Shown here piece after piece: positions 22,871 to 34,951 of a DNA stretch of 64,000 nt. Positions within the stretch are counted from its first letter, which is position 1; every line of letters starts with the position of its first letter. Origin of the DNA: Calliopsis andreniformis (lineage: Eukaryota > Arthropoda > Insecta > Hymenoptera > Andrenidae); the NCBI RefSeq assembly GCF_051401765.1, contig NC_135071.1:8100961-8164960 (forward strand), in the 5' to 3' direction. The notes under the pieces are model-generated. The model was given only the letters and a program-made list of their open reading frames with translations, did no database searches and had not been told where the DNA came from. The position numbers were made by a program, and so were the translations under genes.

Positions 22871-24659
22871 TCTGTCTATATAAAACTTGAACAATTAGAA
22901 ATATCAAATGAAAGAAAACAAATAGAATATACCATTATTAATCAAATCTTTGTCCACTTCAAGAAATGTCACTAATAAAGTTCTATGGTTCTATATTGTA
23001 GCATCATTCAAGTGACAATTAAATAAATTCAAGAATGTGTAATTTATGAAAAGAACTAAACCACAAAAAATATATGCCATTACTAAACAGACAAAATACA
23101 ATCTAAACTTTGATTATTATTGTAAGCAACTAAAATCAAATTACTTTCTACCATCATTCAGCTTACATAAACCATAACCAAACGTATGAATGTTGCTATG
23201 AAGTGATAAGCAACGATGGTATAGTTGCTGAAGCGACCGACTCGACCACTTACATGACATTTGAAAGCTACTATACAGAGCTAGAAAAAAGTCTCACGGA
23301 AGAAACGCGAATGTAACTGATCTGAGTGGAACAGGCCTTACATGCATTTTAAATCCTTGTATACTTATTAGCTCAAGCAATTGCACGTATTAACTCTTTA
23401 GAGCATAGTGGGATAAAAACTGTTCCCCCTGTTTAGTATCTTATGTGCACACTGAGATGTGTTTCTTCTCACCTTGAAATATTAATATTATTCGAAGTAC
23501 GTTTACAATGTGTTCTACTTTCTTTTTCTGTTTTTAAATAAAATTTCTGTGTAACTAGAGTCTTTGTTTTTCTTTCAAATTCCTATATTCCAAAAAGCTA
23601 ATAAATTAATAACTAAATCAAGAGACTCCAACCCCTGTGTAGTTCAATAAGACTCCTTCTCAATTATACATAATAAATAATAGCATTTAAGCCATTGTAT
23701 AGTAACACATTCAGTACCACGTACTACCTACTACGTATAAGTGACATCCTAGTTCTTTCTCAGAGACCAACGTCACACATGTGACATTTCTTCCCAAACG
23801 GCGGTTGAGAACATGTTAAGAGAACATGCTCAAATTTTATTTTATTGTGTTGAGTTCTTCAAATTTTGTCGACACACGAGTTCTACATCTCATTGAAACC
23901 GAAGTATTGTATTACTGCCACATTTTGTGCATGTTTCCTTTTTGTTGTTTTCTAAACATTATTATAATCTGCATAACAGACTCATCGCACAAAAATTCCT
24001 CTCCAGCCCACTATACAGTCTAAAAAAAGCTCAGCAGCAAGGGGTTAACCATCCACTTCCGTGTACACAAGCGATGCTACTTCAGGCAACACAAACACTC
24101 CCCTTCCTTCGCAAGAGTAAAGTGGCTGGATTTGCCGAAAGTGAGATACCTCCCCTTGAAGCTGATGCTCCCTAAAAACAGCTAATCGCCCTCGAAGGGT
24201 CTTTACCGCCACTATAAAAATATCCAATATGCATTTTACGAGGAAAAGTCGCGGCTAGTAGATGCTGCCTGTTACGAACAGACTCGGCCTTGCGTGCCTC
24301 TGCATTGTACTGCACCCGTGCCAACATAAAAGTCTTGATTAAAATTTCAACGAACTACCTGCAGGCCCTTAATCCGTTAAATTCATACACCCTCGCTTAA
24401 ACTGGTAGCTATAAAAATAATTAATATTCGCAACAACGCCAACAACTCCTTTCGTCTGTGCATAACAATAATTCAAAGTTCAGTTTCATTCTAATTCTGA
24501 ACTATCTCCCGCTTTAAAGGACACTTATTTACTAATGCCTAATGTTGTATAAAGAAACCATCATTCACTAACTTTTCAATTCCCTTTTTATGATGAATAT
24601 TTCTCAGGAAACGAAGCTAAAATTTCTTATTAAAAATATGATATTTATGAAATTTCAGG
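22871..24659. other. AT-rich non-coding stretch
   Basis: AT-rich, with short frames at 23826-24023 and 23927-24175 of no recognisable family. A patch at about 23695-23830 with CACGTACTA and CACATGTGACATTT resembles a decayed transposon end, but I could not find a partner. Confidence 0.4.
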
Positions 24660-24743
24660 ATTGAGAGACAGACGACGGGGTTTCAACTCTGCTGGTCTGA
24701 GAAGGAAATTGGGACGAGGGGATTGGTGTTGAGATGGGGGTAG

Positions 24744-24762
24744 ACACGCGTGCGTGCGCGCG
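24744..24762. other. alternating purine/pyrimidine tract
   Basis: ACACGCGTGCGTGCGCGCG is a 19-base unbroken purine/pyrimidine alternation rich in CG and TG steps, the sequence type most prone to left-handed Z-DNA. Confidence 0.6.
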
Positions 24763-24940
24763 ACCGATGGGATAGGAAGGGTCTCTTTAATGAATCCAAA
24801 GTAGCTGCTGTTTCGTTTCGCCTTGGCGGCTCGCGAAACGTCCTAATCTGCAAAATGTCCCAAAGTGCTGATGCGGAAGACCGTATAAATTCTATGAGGC
24901 ATGAGTACCCCCGAAAAGCCCGTCAGAGGATAACGATCCC

Positions 24941-24961
24941 CGTGCGTGCGCACGTGTGCGC
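24941..24961. other. alternating purine/pyrimidine tract
   Basis: A 21-base unbroken alternation starting CGTGCGTGCGCACG, with a CACGTG E-box core at 24951-24956. It is about 180 bases from the similar tract at 24744. Confidence 0.6.
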
Positions 24962-25130
24962 CCCTAATTGAGAGAGAAAGAGGATAATGGGAAATTGACG
25001 CGCAGAATGAAAGAAGGGAGGTATAAACGGCGAAATTCTCGTAAAGCGAACATTTTCGGGAGAAAACGGATGCTCGAGCAGAAGAAGACAAGGAAGAGGG
25101 GGAAAATTTCATTTGAAAGAGTGCAGGGTT

Positions 25131-26815
25131 GAACAGAGTTTTGAAATGTAAAAATTGATGATTGAGACAGGAAAGAAAGTATTACATTCTTTTTATACTG
25201 CATTTGTGGATTTTGTTTTAAACCTTTCTCAGCTGGTTATTTCGACCTCCGTGAGAATTGTAGATCGGAGGAATTCAAGTTAGAATCGATATTACGAGGA
25301 ACTGCCGGCTGTAAAGACATATCTGTTGCTATGAGATGAAATTTCACGATTTTCATCAAATTTTAATTTATAGCTTAGTTGAAGTCTACAAGATAAAATT
25401 TAAACCTACTTTTAAGAAAAGGAGATATGATTAACGAAGCTTTTCCCTTGAAAAAAAAAAGAATATAATGATAGGTTAGTCCATAGTACAGAATTGAAAT
25501 TCTGTATTAATTTGAATTTGAGTATCTATTAGTAATAACGATTAAATGAAGAACATTTAATGTAATTAATCATTTCGAAATCGAGAGTACCATCAGAAAT
25601 TTTAGCTATTACTACTGCCTTTTGTATTTGTTTCAATCCATGTAACCATATTTCACACCAAGATATTTGAAATCTTCTATTGCTTCTATAATTAATTGTG
25701 AAAACAAACACAATAAATTGCCCCATAAAATCGTTTCCGATTACCATATTTGTTCGACTCTAATTATAAACTCTTCGAAATTCAATTGAAATGAAACACT
25801 CACCATTTTATTCACTGCAATCATGTTTCACGAAACCTTCCTTTAAATTTATATGTAATGTCTTACCTGAAACAGAAAAATATCCAGTTATGTTAATGAT
25901 AATGCATTAAATTCAGTTCCATAATACTCCTTATTAAATTAATTAACTTTAATTTAACATGTGATACCTTTAATATGTGTAATTTATATAATTAATATCA
26001 ACTTTTGGTAAGTTGTAGCTGCGAATTTAAATCATGTTATTATTGTGAAACATCAGTAAACTTTATAATAATTGAAATTCGTGTACCTAGTATATTCACG
26101 ACTCGAAACATTCATCTCTGGCTCTGTGAAATTGGTTTGAAAAATTAACATACAGGGAACGCTATCCAACATCTTCTATGTAGAAATAAATTAGAAAGAT
26201 TTAGAAATGAGAAATACAAAGTACGAAATTTTGAAACTGACAAAAAGTTTCATGGCTAATTATCATTCTCTACCTTTTACACATATCTGAAATAAGTTAA
26301 ATATTTCTGTGATTTATTGTCTGTAACTTGAACGGTATTCGAAAATTTTTATGTAGATATCACAGTGTTGTTATTAAAATATATTTTTATTTCTACTAAA
26401 CCTATAAGCTTAATATTCCTCACAATTGCTTTCAAATACATCTGTTAAATTATTCCATGAGTAATATTGTTTCTTATTTCACATTTTGATTCAAAAGAAT
26501 AGATATACCCATCTATTCGAAAGAAGGAGCTAAAACATTATCTGAAAGATCAAATACTAACATAGAAAATAGCAGTCTCAGTATCAGTGATTAGATATAA
26601 CAGTAAACATAGATTTTCCTAGAAATAAACTAATATTCAATGAGAGTACTTATGCCATAACCAAATATTTTCACCTCCTAATGATTTCAATAAAAAAAGA
26701 AGAAGAAAAAACTATAAGAAACATTGCATGAATATGATTCAACAGATTCAATTTAACAAATGGAAGATGTTTCTATGATTTCAAGAAATTTAAAAACGCT
26801 CAATTTCATGCCCCA
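25131..26815. other. AT-rich non-coding stretch
   Basis: A long AT-rich stretch. The one notable frame (25529-25747 minus) has no recognisable domain. No repeat structure is apparent beyond A- and T-runs. Confidence 0.45.
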
Positions 26816-27300
26816 GGGGATTCAGTCTCTCCTCGAACCATTTGTTTCCAGAGCGCCTTCGCAGAACGAGAACCCAGGCGCAAAATAATGAAATTCTTCC
26901 ATTTTCGATGCTTATTTCGCGAGCAGGGGCGTTTTATCGCCTCTGTATGTTAGAAAACACCGTCTTAGCTTGTACGCGCAAACGCAACGAACAAGATCCT
27001 CAAACAGTCCTTTCTTTTACGACTGATCTTGACAAGACTCGGAGTCGAAACACTCGCACAACTCGTTTCGCCGTGCTAATACACCCAAACTTTTCTCTCG
27101 GCGTCGTAAACCTCCGCGTTATTCCGTGTGCCACTAAACCTGCCAGGAAACTTCCGGCGAAGTCCTCCAGTGCCCCCGAGAAAGCAGCGCGAAAAAAAAC
27201 GGCTCTTAGCGCTATGGTGATTGATCGTTTGGTCCCGTGAACGCTGTCGGCCAATTGTAACTTATCGCGAGTGTGTAAATGATAGTCTTCGATGCGATCA
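26816..27300. other. GC-rich islet
   Basis: A GC- and CpG-rich patch with long overlapping frames on both strands (26842-27240 plus, 27000-27344 minus). No domain is recognised in either, and reciprocal long frames are typical of stop-poor DNA. A candidate conserved non-coding element. Confidence 0.35.
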
Positions 27301-27880
27301 GTCTGAGGATTTTCGGCAGACTGTAAATCAAGCGATTCAACCATTTGAGAGATGTGAAAATTTTAAGTTGCAGCATGGCCATGTGGAGAACAAGATCAAG
27401 TTATCCAGAATACTGATGAAGAACTGAATTTAGAGAAATTTGAAGGTTTGAAGACTTGAGAATTTAAGCAGTTGAAATTTCAGCCTGCAACTTTCATTTC
27501 AAATTTTCCCGAAAATATAGTCTGCATTCTATTCATTTCAACGAAAACTTGAAACGGGGTTGCGATACTTTCTCGAATCTAAAGTAGTTTATTATCAGAA
27601 CACAGTACTCTTATTTTTAAAAGTGAAAAGAGAGGTATTTGAGAAAAATTTATTTATCAATAGTAAAAATTCTCTACACCTTCAAACTCATTTGAGATAT
27701 GGTATCTCATGCCCTTATATCCCCCTCTGTCCTGACCAAAAGTTTTTTAAAATTGAATAGCATCAATTTCCCATATACTGAAGCTGCCATACCAAATTTC
27801 ATGAAATTATGATAACCCAATCCAGAGACATAAAACAAAATAGATGCCATAATCCGTAATACATACGTATGTTACATATA
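27301..27880. other. AT-rich spacer, possibly repeat-derived
   Basis: Near 27420-27490 it contains units like those of the degenerate AT repeat noted at 16217. At about 27790 it has a CCAAATTTCATGAAATTATG phrase, similar in style to the inner TIRs of insect DNA transposons. No partner arm was found. Confidence 0.35.
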
Positions 27881-28390
27881 CACGATGAGTCACCTGACGC
27901 TTGCACTTCAAATATCTTTGTTGTTCTTTAAAATTGCTGTTTCATGGCCAGCACGTTCGCCTGATTTGAATTCGCTGGATTTCTTTTTGTGGGGTTTGCT
28001 AAAAGAGACCGTGTACATGAATGCTCCAGCAACAGTTAAAGATATGCATCAGCGTATCATCACAGAATTCTTCAGAGCCCATTTACAGCAATGTATCGAC
28101 GTAAACGGCCATTATTTCGAACATTTATGAAACAATGACCTTCAATAATAATAATCATTAAATTCCTAATGAAAAGGACTATCATTGTAGGTGTTTAAAA
28201 AGAGATAGTGCCATTTTAAAAAATGAGGGTGATCTTGATATGTCTAAAAAAAATTACAGGAAAACAGAAATTTTTTTGAGTGTGTGAGCTCCATTAAACC
28301 ATTCAACTTCGTCATTAAGGTTTTTGACGTATCTTTAAAAACAACAAAGATATTTGAGGTATAAACATTAGGTGACTCATGCATGCGCAC
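27881..28390 (+). mobile_element. internally deleted Tc1/mariner-type element, about 500 bp
   Basis: The ends are inverted repeats of about 45 bp. ATGAGTCACCT (from 27885) opens the left end, and its complement AGGTGACTCAT ends at 28380. Further inside, TCAAATATCTTTGTTGTT is matched by AACAACAAAGATATTTGA. The left TIR runs almost directly into the C-terminal part of a Tc1/mariner-type transposase, so the N-terminal and central coding parts are deleted. The outermost bases differ slightly between ends, so the exact limits and TA duplication are uncertain by about ten bases. Confidence 0.85.
27930..28130 (+). pseudogene. Tc1/mariner-type transposase, C-terminal fragment
   Basis: The frame contains SWPARSPDLNSLDFFLWG, which carries the third catalytic aspartate of Tc1/mariner-type transposases. 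It then runs through KETVYMNAPATVKDMHQRI to a typical HYFEHL end and TGA. The residues before SWPARS are translated from the TIR and are not transposase. Only about 62 of some 340 residues remain, without the DNA-binding domain or the first two catalytic acids, so it is inactive. The motif differs from the mariner fragment at 18333, so it is a separate family. Confidence 0.85.
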
Positions 28391-29479
28391 GTACACGCAC
28401 ATCTTCATCCGTACAGAATTTAAACATCGGTATTTGGTATTTCTGGACTTGGCAGACTCCAAAAAGAGTGTCGAAATTTGACCAATAGCAATAGTAATAT
28501 TAAGTTTAATATACGAGCAAGACTTACAATTGTGGTAAAATTAAAAAATTAGCTCCAACATTATGGAGTACAATTTATTTATTTGTCGAATATTAAACTA
28601 AGAATTCATTAGGTTTAATAGATGCATTGAAAGTTTCGCCAGTATATACTATAGCAGAATGTTTGACCAGATCTGAAATATCACGTGTGTGTACTACTGC
28701 GGCTGCGTGAATAATTCGTCGAGTTTGACCACTGGCAGCAGTTGCAGAAACGCAACCTCCGCAGACACCAAATATCCCTGGCTACCATGAACCTTTGATT
28801 ACGAATCGACAAATGCGTTTAACAAATTTTCCAAGTTCTATAATTACACGCTGATGCTACTCATAAATTTTTAAAGAATATATTATTCATACTAATTTAA
28901 AATAAAGTCACAGAAAGTAGTCACATTTATGATTTTTCGATACTTTAAATCTTGAGTCCGACTTATGCGACTAAAATTTAAAGTTCGACATGCTTTAAAA
29001 AGATGCAAAGTCTTACAGGATTGCTCTTGCTGTAAGACACCTAATAAATTAGAAATACCTATTATATCATTTTCTTTCAATATCGTATCTGAGATAATTA
29101 ATTAACTAGGAAATATTCGGCCAACTTTTGTGTTTTCATAAATCACCAAAAAGGTGGGTTTGTTTTCGTAAAGAAGTACGAATGAGTATAGTTCCTGTGT
29201 CTGATTCTCAATCTTATATTTTATCTATTTGATTCTCTCTGCTCATAAAGGTCATTGGAGGCGTCTCTGTTACATTTTTACAGACTCTGTGCATCATTGT
29301 AGGTTCTGAACTCACTTGTGTCATCTCACAAACTAGGACGAAGCGTAAAAATATGTCCAACAGAACGTAAGTATACCAACGAGCCCTTATCAAGGCAACG
29401 CTGTACTACGTATTTTTAAAGTCAGACTTAACAAACGCCATCTTCAACGATTTACAGATTCTATGCCGGGACACCCACC
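28391..29479. other. AT-rich spacer
   Basis: AT-rich non-coding DNA. No gene is recognised. Confidence 0.45.
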
Positions 29480-30160
29480 CCTAAGTCGTGGTGCAAGGTA
29501 AATAAAAAGGGCGGAAAAGAGGGATCGGTGTCGCTTGAAGTCGGGACACTTCTTTAACGGTTACGAGGGGCGATAAAAGGAACTGCCACAATTTAAAGTT
29601 GGCATTCGCGCGAGCAGAGGACCGTTCTCCCCAGCGATTTTCTGCTTCCTCGAGTGACTAAACTTCTTTTTGTCCTCCCTAATACACGGTCGCGAGATAA
29701 GAACAACTCTGCCTGACCATTTTCACGTCGCACCTCCTGACCCCTGTAATTGTATGCGTCAGGCACTTCTCGCGCCTTTGTCTCTCGCCCCTTATCTCGA
29801 TGAGATAACTCGTTCAAATAAACTTTTTTCGTTTGCCCGGGACGAAGCAGCCGAAGAAAAAAGCAGACGGAGCGTTCGCGATCTTCCTTCACGTCGTTCG
29901 CTTCCCTCGTGGATCTCGTCTCGCTTAGAAGCTCAGACTGTCCCAGCGATCGGCTGAAGAGTGTAACGAGCGAGAAGAGGCCATCAGAGGAACCGTCATT
30001 TTTCTTTGCCGTCGTTTAAGCACGTAGGATCATTAATTTGGAGATTCTTAGTCCCTCGAATAGCCCCGCTTCGTCTGCATTCTTCCTTGGGCTTCTATGG
30101 ATCCTCCGTTTTCTAGATTTCATCTAGAGGGAAATGATCGAACGATCGCAAGTCAGAACT
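29480..30160. other. GC-rich islet
   Basis: A GC- and CpG-rich islet with reciprocal open frames (29593-29892 minus, 29670-29957 plus) that have no recognisable domain. Possibly a regulatory or conserved non-coding element. Confidence 0.35.
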
Positions 30161-30464
30161 TTTTCTTTTGGTTAGAATATTTAAAGTCGCTTCAACTGTG
30201 TAGATTGTTAGCAACTGTAACTTAATTTTAGTTCTCATATGAGCTGCTCAGATGTCAAACTGATCAAGTCCACTTTTTGTCAAAATTTTATTTTTATTAC
30301 CAAAGCTCATGATTAGTAGTCAACTTTTAAACAGTTGAAAAATTTATCTCCACAGTTATATATACTGTCATAAAATAATAAAACTATGTATGATTGGTGA
30401 ATAACATTTAATATATTTCTGAAACCATTTTGAGAAATTTTAAATTCTTTGTCGAGAATCAGGA

Positions 30465-30542
30465 GTCTCGGTCCAGACTCGCGCCAAGTACATTCGCACC
30501 GCGAGTAGTGGGAATGAACTGGCGAGAGGCTTTCGCCGAGAC
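30465..30542. repeat. GC-rich imperfect hairpin, 78 nt
   Basis: GTCTCGG at the left end pairs with CCGAGAC at the right end. Inward, CGCCA pairs with TGGCG, and CATTC and CAC pair with GAATG and GTG, around a short GCGAGTA-type loop. The arms are about 35 nt with a central mismatched bulge, so the shape resembles a precursor-miRNA-size hairpin inside AT-rich DNA. An 11-base piece of the left arm, CGCGCCAAGTA (30480-30490), recurs at 30770-30780. It could be an RNA hairpin or the relic of a TIR element. Confidence 0.5.
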
Positions 30543-33500
30543 TATCTATACACGAGTGAAGAAAGAAGAGATGTTAAAATTTTGAGCTTTTTTAAAAGTA
30601 TTTTAGAAGATGTTTTTTTCACAGAAATTGATTAACTATAACTCTATGAACCTGCATCTACATATTGATGTAACTATTACTGAAATTAATGTATGGATTA
30701 TCGAAAAAGTAGGAGTAACCTTGCTTTATCGAAGCTATTGGCAACACATCGGAAGTTTCCACAGACATTCGCGCCAAGTATGAATTATAGCACGAAACTT
30801 CTTAATAAATGCATTTTTATTGGACTTGTGTAAATAAAAATGTTTATAAATTACTAATGTTATTTTTAGTATTCGCGTATAGATTATCGATTTCTTCTGA
30901 AATTACTGTGATCATTCGGAACGTGGTGTGACTTTCATTTGCCGTGTGTGACGTTTGACAGGTTATAGAGGTAGAGATTACGTATTTGTGTCTTTCATTT
31001 CTGACTGTGTATTTTGGATTAAAATAGTAATATATTTCATGTGTTTTCAGTCTAATTTGTTAAGTTTATTTTATAGCTTGATTTATTTAAGCAGTATTTA
31101 TGTGCTTATTAGTTTTTCTCGTTTATAGATAATCAAAATAAATACTTTTGTGAAGCAAGTGTCAATTAATAATTAAATTAGAAGCTTTGGTGAAATATCC
31201 GAAATTTCAAGAAAAAAAAAAAACAATTTTGTGCAATAAAATTGGATGTGAATTTTGAATTTGGTGTTTGAAAGCAAGTAAGTACGATAACAGACTTTAT
31301 AAAACGATATAATTAAATTCTCATGTCGCAATCACAATATCAAAGCTACTGTGTTTGTTTTTCAGATAAATTCACTTTCATTGATTGAGTATTTTAGACA
31401 GACTATGTAACCAAGAAAAAGGGAAGAAGATAGTAGATGTTAGAGCTATGAATTATAAATATACGATAACAGTCTGAATATAAGTGATTGTTTCACTTTT
31501 TTAATTCGACAATAAAGGTTCTGATTTTATCAAACTTAATAATACATTTTTAATATTAAAAATAATACATTTTTTAGCAAATTTTAACTAACATATATGT
31601 TTTATAATGTCGAAACTACGTAATTTTACAAATTTAGTGCTTTTCTTTTCACTGTTTCCAAGAAGTGTTTCGTGTTTCCTAATTATGACTGGTTTCTAGT
31701 AAAAGTGCGATTATATATACGAATGTAGTCAGTTCATGTAAAAACTAACGCGAATTTAATTCGAAATCAACCATTTGAAGAAGCAAAAATTGCTTCACGA
31801 AGATGAGAAACATATTTCTATTACACTCCGAAGAAGATATTATTTTGACATATTTTTCCTCGAGGAAAAGTGACAAGGTAGTCCATTCTTCGTTACTGAT
31901 ACAAACATGCACTCTCATAAATATTATTTGGACAACCCTCCCTCGCATTGAATCGTTCAATTATAAAAAAAAAAAATCGTTACGCCAGCTATTAATCTCT
32001 TATCACAGGGGACGGTTTTTTACGCGCTTGTATTGAATTTTATCGCAATCACGCGTGAAGCTTTCCTGACAGTTCTCGCGTATTAAATTTGTTACGATCC
32101 AAAGAGCAGATTCCGCTCGGAGTGTGCGGGAATAAATGCGCGGTATTGAAATGCGGTTTTAAATCGTGCTCGAATCTTGGTTCGGACGGTATCTTTGGTT
32201 TCGATCTGGCCGCTGCAAATTAAAAGCGTAAAATGCAGCGTCATTTGTTGTTGAAAAAAAAATCACTGCGTTTCTGCATGGTTCAGATATCCGATACAGA
32301 TACTGGAAAAATGATACGGCGCATCGATGAGGCTTCTGCGTTGATATTACCGTTAAACAATATGTAAATGAGTACGTATTTTATTACTGGCCAAATAAAA
32401 GAAAATAATAGGAAAACCAATCTTGAAGAATTTAATTTATTATAGTACAACAAAAGTACTCCAAATATTACGAATATTAAACTGAAATACTAATACGGAT
32501 ATTATATGTATATCTATGAATGTGAACAATTTTATCTACCTAACAGCAGATGTAAATTGTTTGTGATTAATGTAAATTTCAAACATTATGCAAAGTTTCA
32601 ACGTGTATGTATAAACTTGTTTCAACTAAGTTCTATAAGTTCTATAAATCTACATATTGACTCTAATAACGAGCTAGTTTGCTGACAAACTAATTTGCAT
32701 TTAGTTTCTAATTAGGAAAGACAAATACCAATGCATACTAATGCTAATGATTCCCAATAATAAAGGCCAAGGTATCTTTTTTATCAAACACTAAGTGGAC
32801 ACAGTCAGAGTTTTATTGAGGATTCTGTTCGAAAGAAAATGTGTATTCCCAGAAGCTCTCTCTTCCATGGGAAGCAATATCGCGGTAAGGATTGAAAAGT
32901 AAATATCATTTAAATATTGTGCAAACGACAGAGGATCGCTATAATGTGTAAATGAGGGCTAGGCTCTTATCTGAAATGACGAAATATAAAAGGTCCTCAA
33001 AGAAAAACTCTGTAACTGTGTTACTAGTATATAAGTAAAACAAATTTCAAAATGTTACACAATAAAAAATAACGTGACTGGTAATAACCTTACCCAGATT
33101 ACGGCAACCTAAAGGATTAAATTAAATAAATTCTTAAATAAATTTATGGTACTGGACTGCATACTTTTATATCCACTTTAGATTTTACATTAACTCTTTG
33201 AAACATGCACTTTTAGAAAATAAGGGATCACACGTTGTACAGAAATTTTATTCTTACACTATTTAACACAGTAAATTTATTTTAATTACTAGGGAATTGT
33301 GGTTCAAGTAACTTTAATTTTTAAAGTGGTATAAAAATACATATTTATATATTAAAAAGAACACCTTCAACTTTACCATACTTCAAAGAACTAAAGAATC
33401 AAAAAATGTTCAAATCTCTTTACAAAATCATCAATTAAAACGAATATTTTAGTACCCACAAAAATGATCAATTTGCTACAAATTGAAACTAAACAAAAAA

Positions 33501-33659
33501 ATTAAATTACCGGTCTTTGAATCTCGCAGAGTAATAGCATCCTTCTTGTTAAAAGCGCATTACAGTTAATAAAACGAAACAAGTAACTGAAAGTAGGTAA
33601 AACAGCTATCTCGCAACCTTACCAGCCTTAAAATATTCACGAATCGCTTAGGTCAGAAT
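30543..33659. other. long AT-rich non-coding stretch
   Basis: AT-rich throughout except for a modest GC-richer patch at about 31990-32340. Small frames at 31745-32036 are not recognisable. No transposon ends, RNA genes or exons are seen. Confidence 0.45.
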
Positions 33660-34220
33660 CATTAGACCTAAAAGCTAATGATACGTTGCTTAAACAACGC
33701 TTTTTTTATTCGCCGTACACGTGTCGCAGTTACATATAGCCTGGCAGTACGATCGTCTATTATGCAAATACATATGCATGAACGATGCACGTACAATTCA
33801 CTGTCGGCCGCACGTGTTACGAACGCCTGAAGATTTGCAGGTACCATTTGCCAGCTGGTCGAAAAAAGGACGCGAAACAAAGGGGAGGAAAGAGAAGCAG
33901 AGGAGAGCACTGGCGAGGCGACAAATTTTTGGTGGCTCGTTAAAATTCCTGTATATCTTTTCGCGAGAAAAAAAAAAACCCTCCCCCGACCCGATCTTAT
34001 CGCGATTAAATTTATTCCAGGACAATTTGTCTCGCCCTGGTTCAGGAGTGTACTCTGCTTGGAAATGCGAGATGAGGCCACGCTAATCGCTGGCTATTTT
34101 TCTCGCGCTGTTTACCTTACGTTCATCGAAGCAAATGCAGCAATGCACAGTGTTTATGCACGGTACGTTTGCGCGCGATAATGCAAAGTGGACCGTTTCA
34201 CGCACGGTTCTGAACCTGCT
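33660..34220. other. GC-rich islet
   Basis: A GC- and CpG-rich patch with long reciprocal frames (33668-34081 minus, 33721-34086 plus) that match no family I know. CACGTG-containing sequence occurs at both ends of its left part. A candidate regulatory element. Confidence 0.35.
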
Positions 34221-34784
34221 ATTTAAAGGTTAAAGAAATGTGATTTGAGTCGACTCGATTATTTTGATTATTCGATTATTATTTCTGCAGAGTTTATAGA
34301 AATACGTGGATTGAAATATGTATTTGCTAACTAGCAAGCGAAAGCTATTAAACCTGACCTGTGTATTATTTGCGTAAAATTAATATTTAGAGCAAATGAT
34401 TTAACCTTGAATTATTTTGGTGGTTGATTGTTAATTAATTTTGCGATTATACAAACAAAAGAAAGTATAAAATCGATCTCTGTATACATGATTATTCATC
34501 ACTTTTCTAATAGATATTCTAATTCACATTGATAAAATCTATCCACTCTGGGGTGCCCCATATTCTGTACACCATAAATAGCCCATATATAATTTTATTT
34601 TATAAAAGCAGCATGTTGCTTCATTTAATTTGCATTTCAAACTTTTTTTTGTCTTTCATTGTACTTATTGTAAACACGTAAGAGGTACCCAAATTTACAC
34701 TTTCCTTCCATTTATCAGATATATAAAATAAGAAAAAAATAATGGACAAATCCAATTCTAAATGAATTTTGATAATAAATTATC

Positions 34785-34951
34785 CAGGATAGCGCGAACG
34801 CAAGTTTCGATTAACAAAAATTGTACTCCCGAGATATCCACATTAGAGATATTTGCAGGGGTCAGTTCCTGGACCATCGTGCAATGAATGAGCCCCACAC
34901 CCTGGAGGAACCGCCCTCTTGATTACGGTAGCCTCTGCACTAGGTAAGCAT
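34785..34951 (-). ncRNA. U1 snRNA copy, diverged (probable pseudogene or variant)
   Basis: The minus strand matches U1 spliceosomal RNA over its whole length (about 167 nt; insect U1 is about 164). In order it has a 5' end ATGCTTACCTA in place of ATACTTACCTG, a stem-loop 1 region ending GGCGGTTCCTCC, the U1A-binding loop core ATTGCAC, the long-range helix strand CTGACCCCTGC, stem-loop 3 (ATATC and GATAT around TAATGTG), the Sm site AATTTTTG, and a terminal loop GCGTTCGCGC. Departures are two changes in the 5' splice-site-recognition end, AATCAAG where the U1-70K loop normally has GATCACG, poor pairing and a few extra bases in stem-loop 2, and loss of much of stem-loop 4 pairing. I could not recognise a snRNA promoter upstream. 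A pseudogene is most likely; a transcribed variant is possible. Confidence 0.9.

Larger units (their letters stand above)
24660..25130. other. GC-rich islet with two Z-DNA-prone tracts
   Basis: A GC- and CpG-rich islet containing two alternating purine/pyrimidine runs, at 24744-24762 and 24941-24961. Overlapping frames on both strands have no recognisable domain. A regulatory element is possible. Confidence 0.4.

Noticed and set aside
23695..23830. Possible transposon end with CACATGTGACATTT
   Set aside because: No inverted partner or target duplication could be found within the window.
26842..27344. Reciprocal frames of 132 and 114 codons
   Set aside because: Mirror-image frames in a GC-rich islet, with no motif, start context or splice signal.
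33668..34086. Overlapping frames of 137, 121 and 75 codons on both strands
   Set aside because: Simultaneous openness on both strands indicates composition, not coding.
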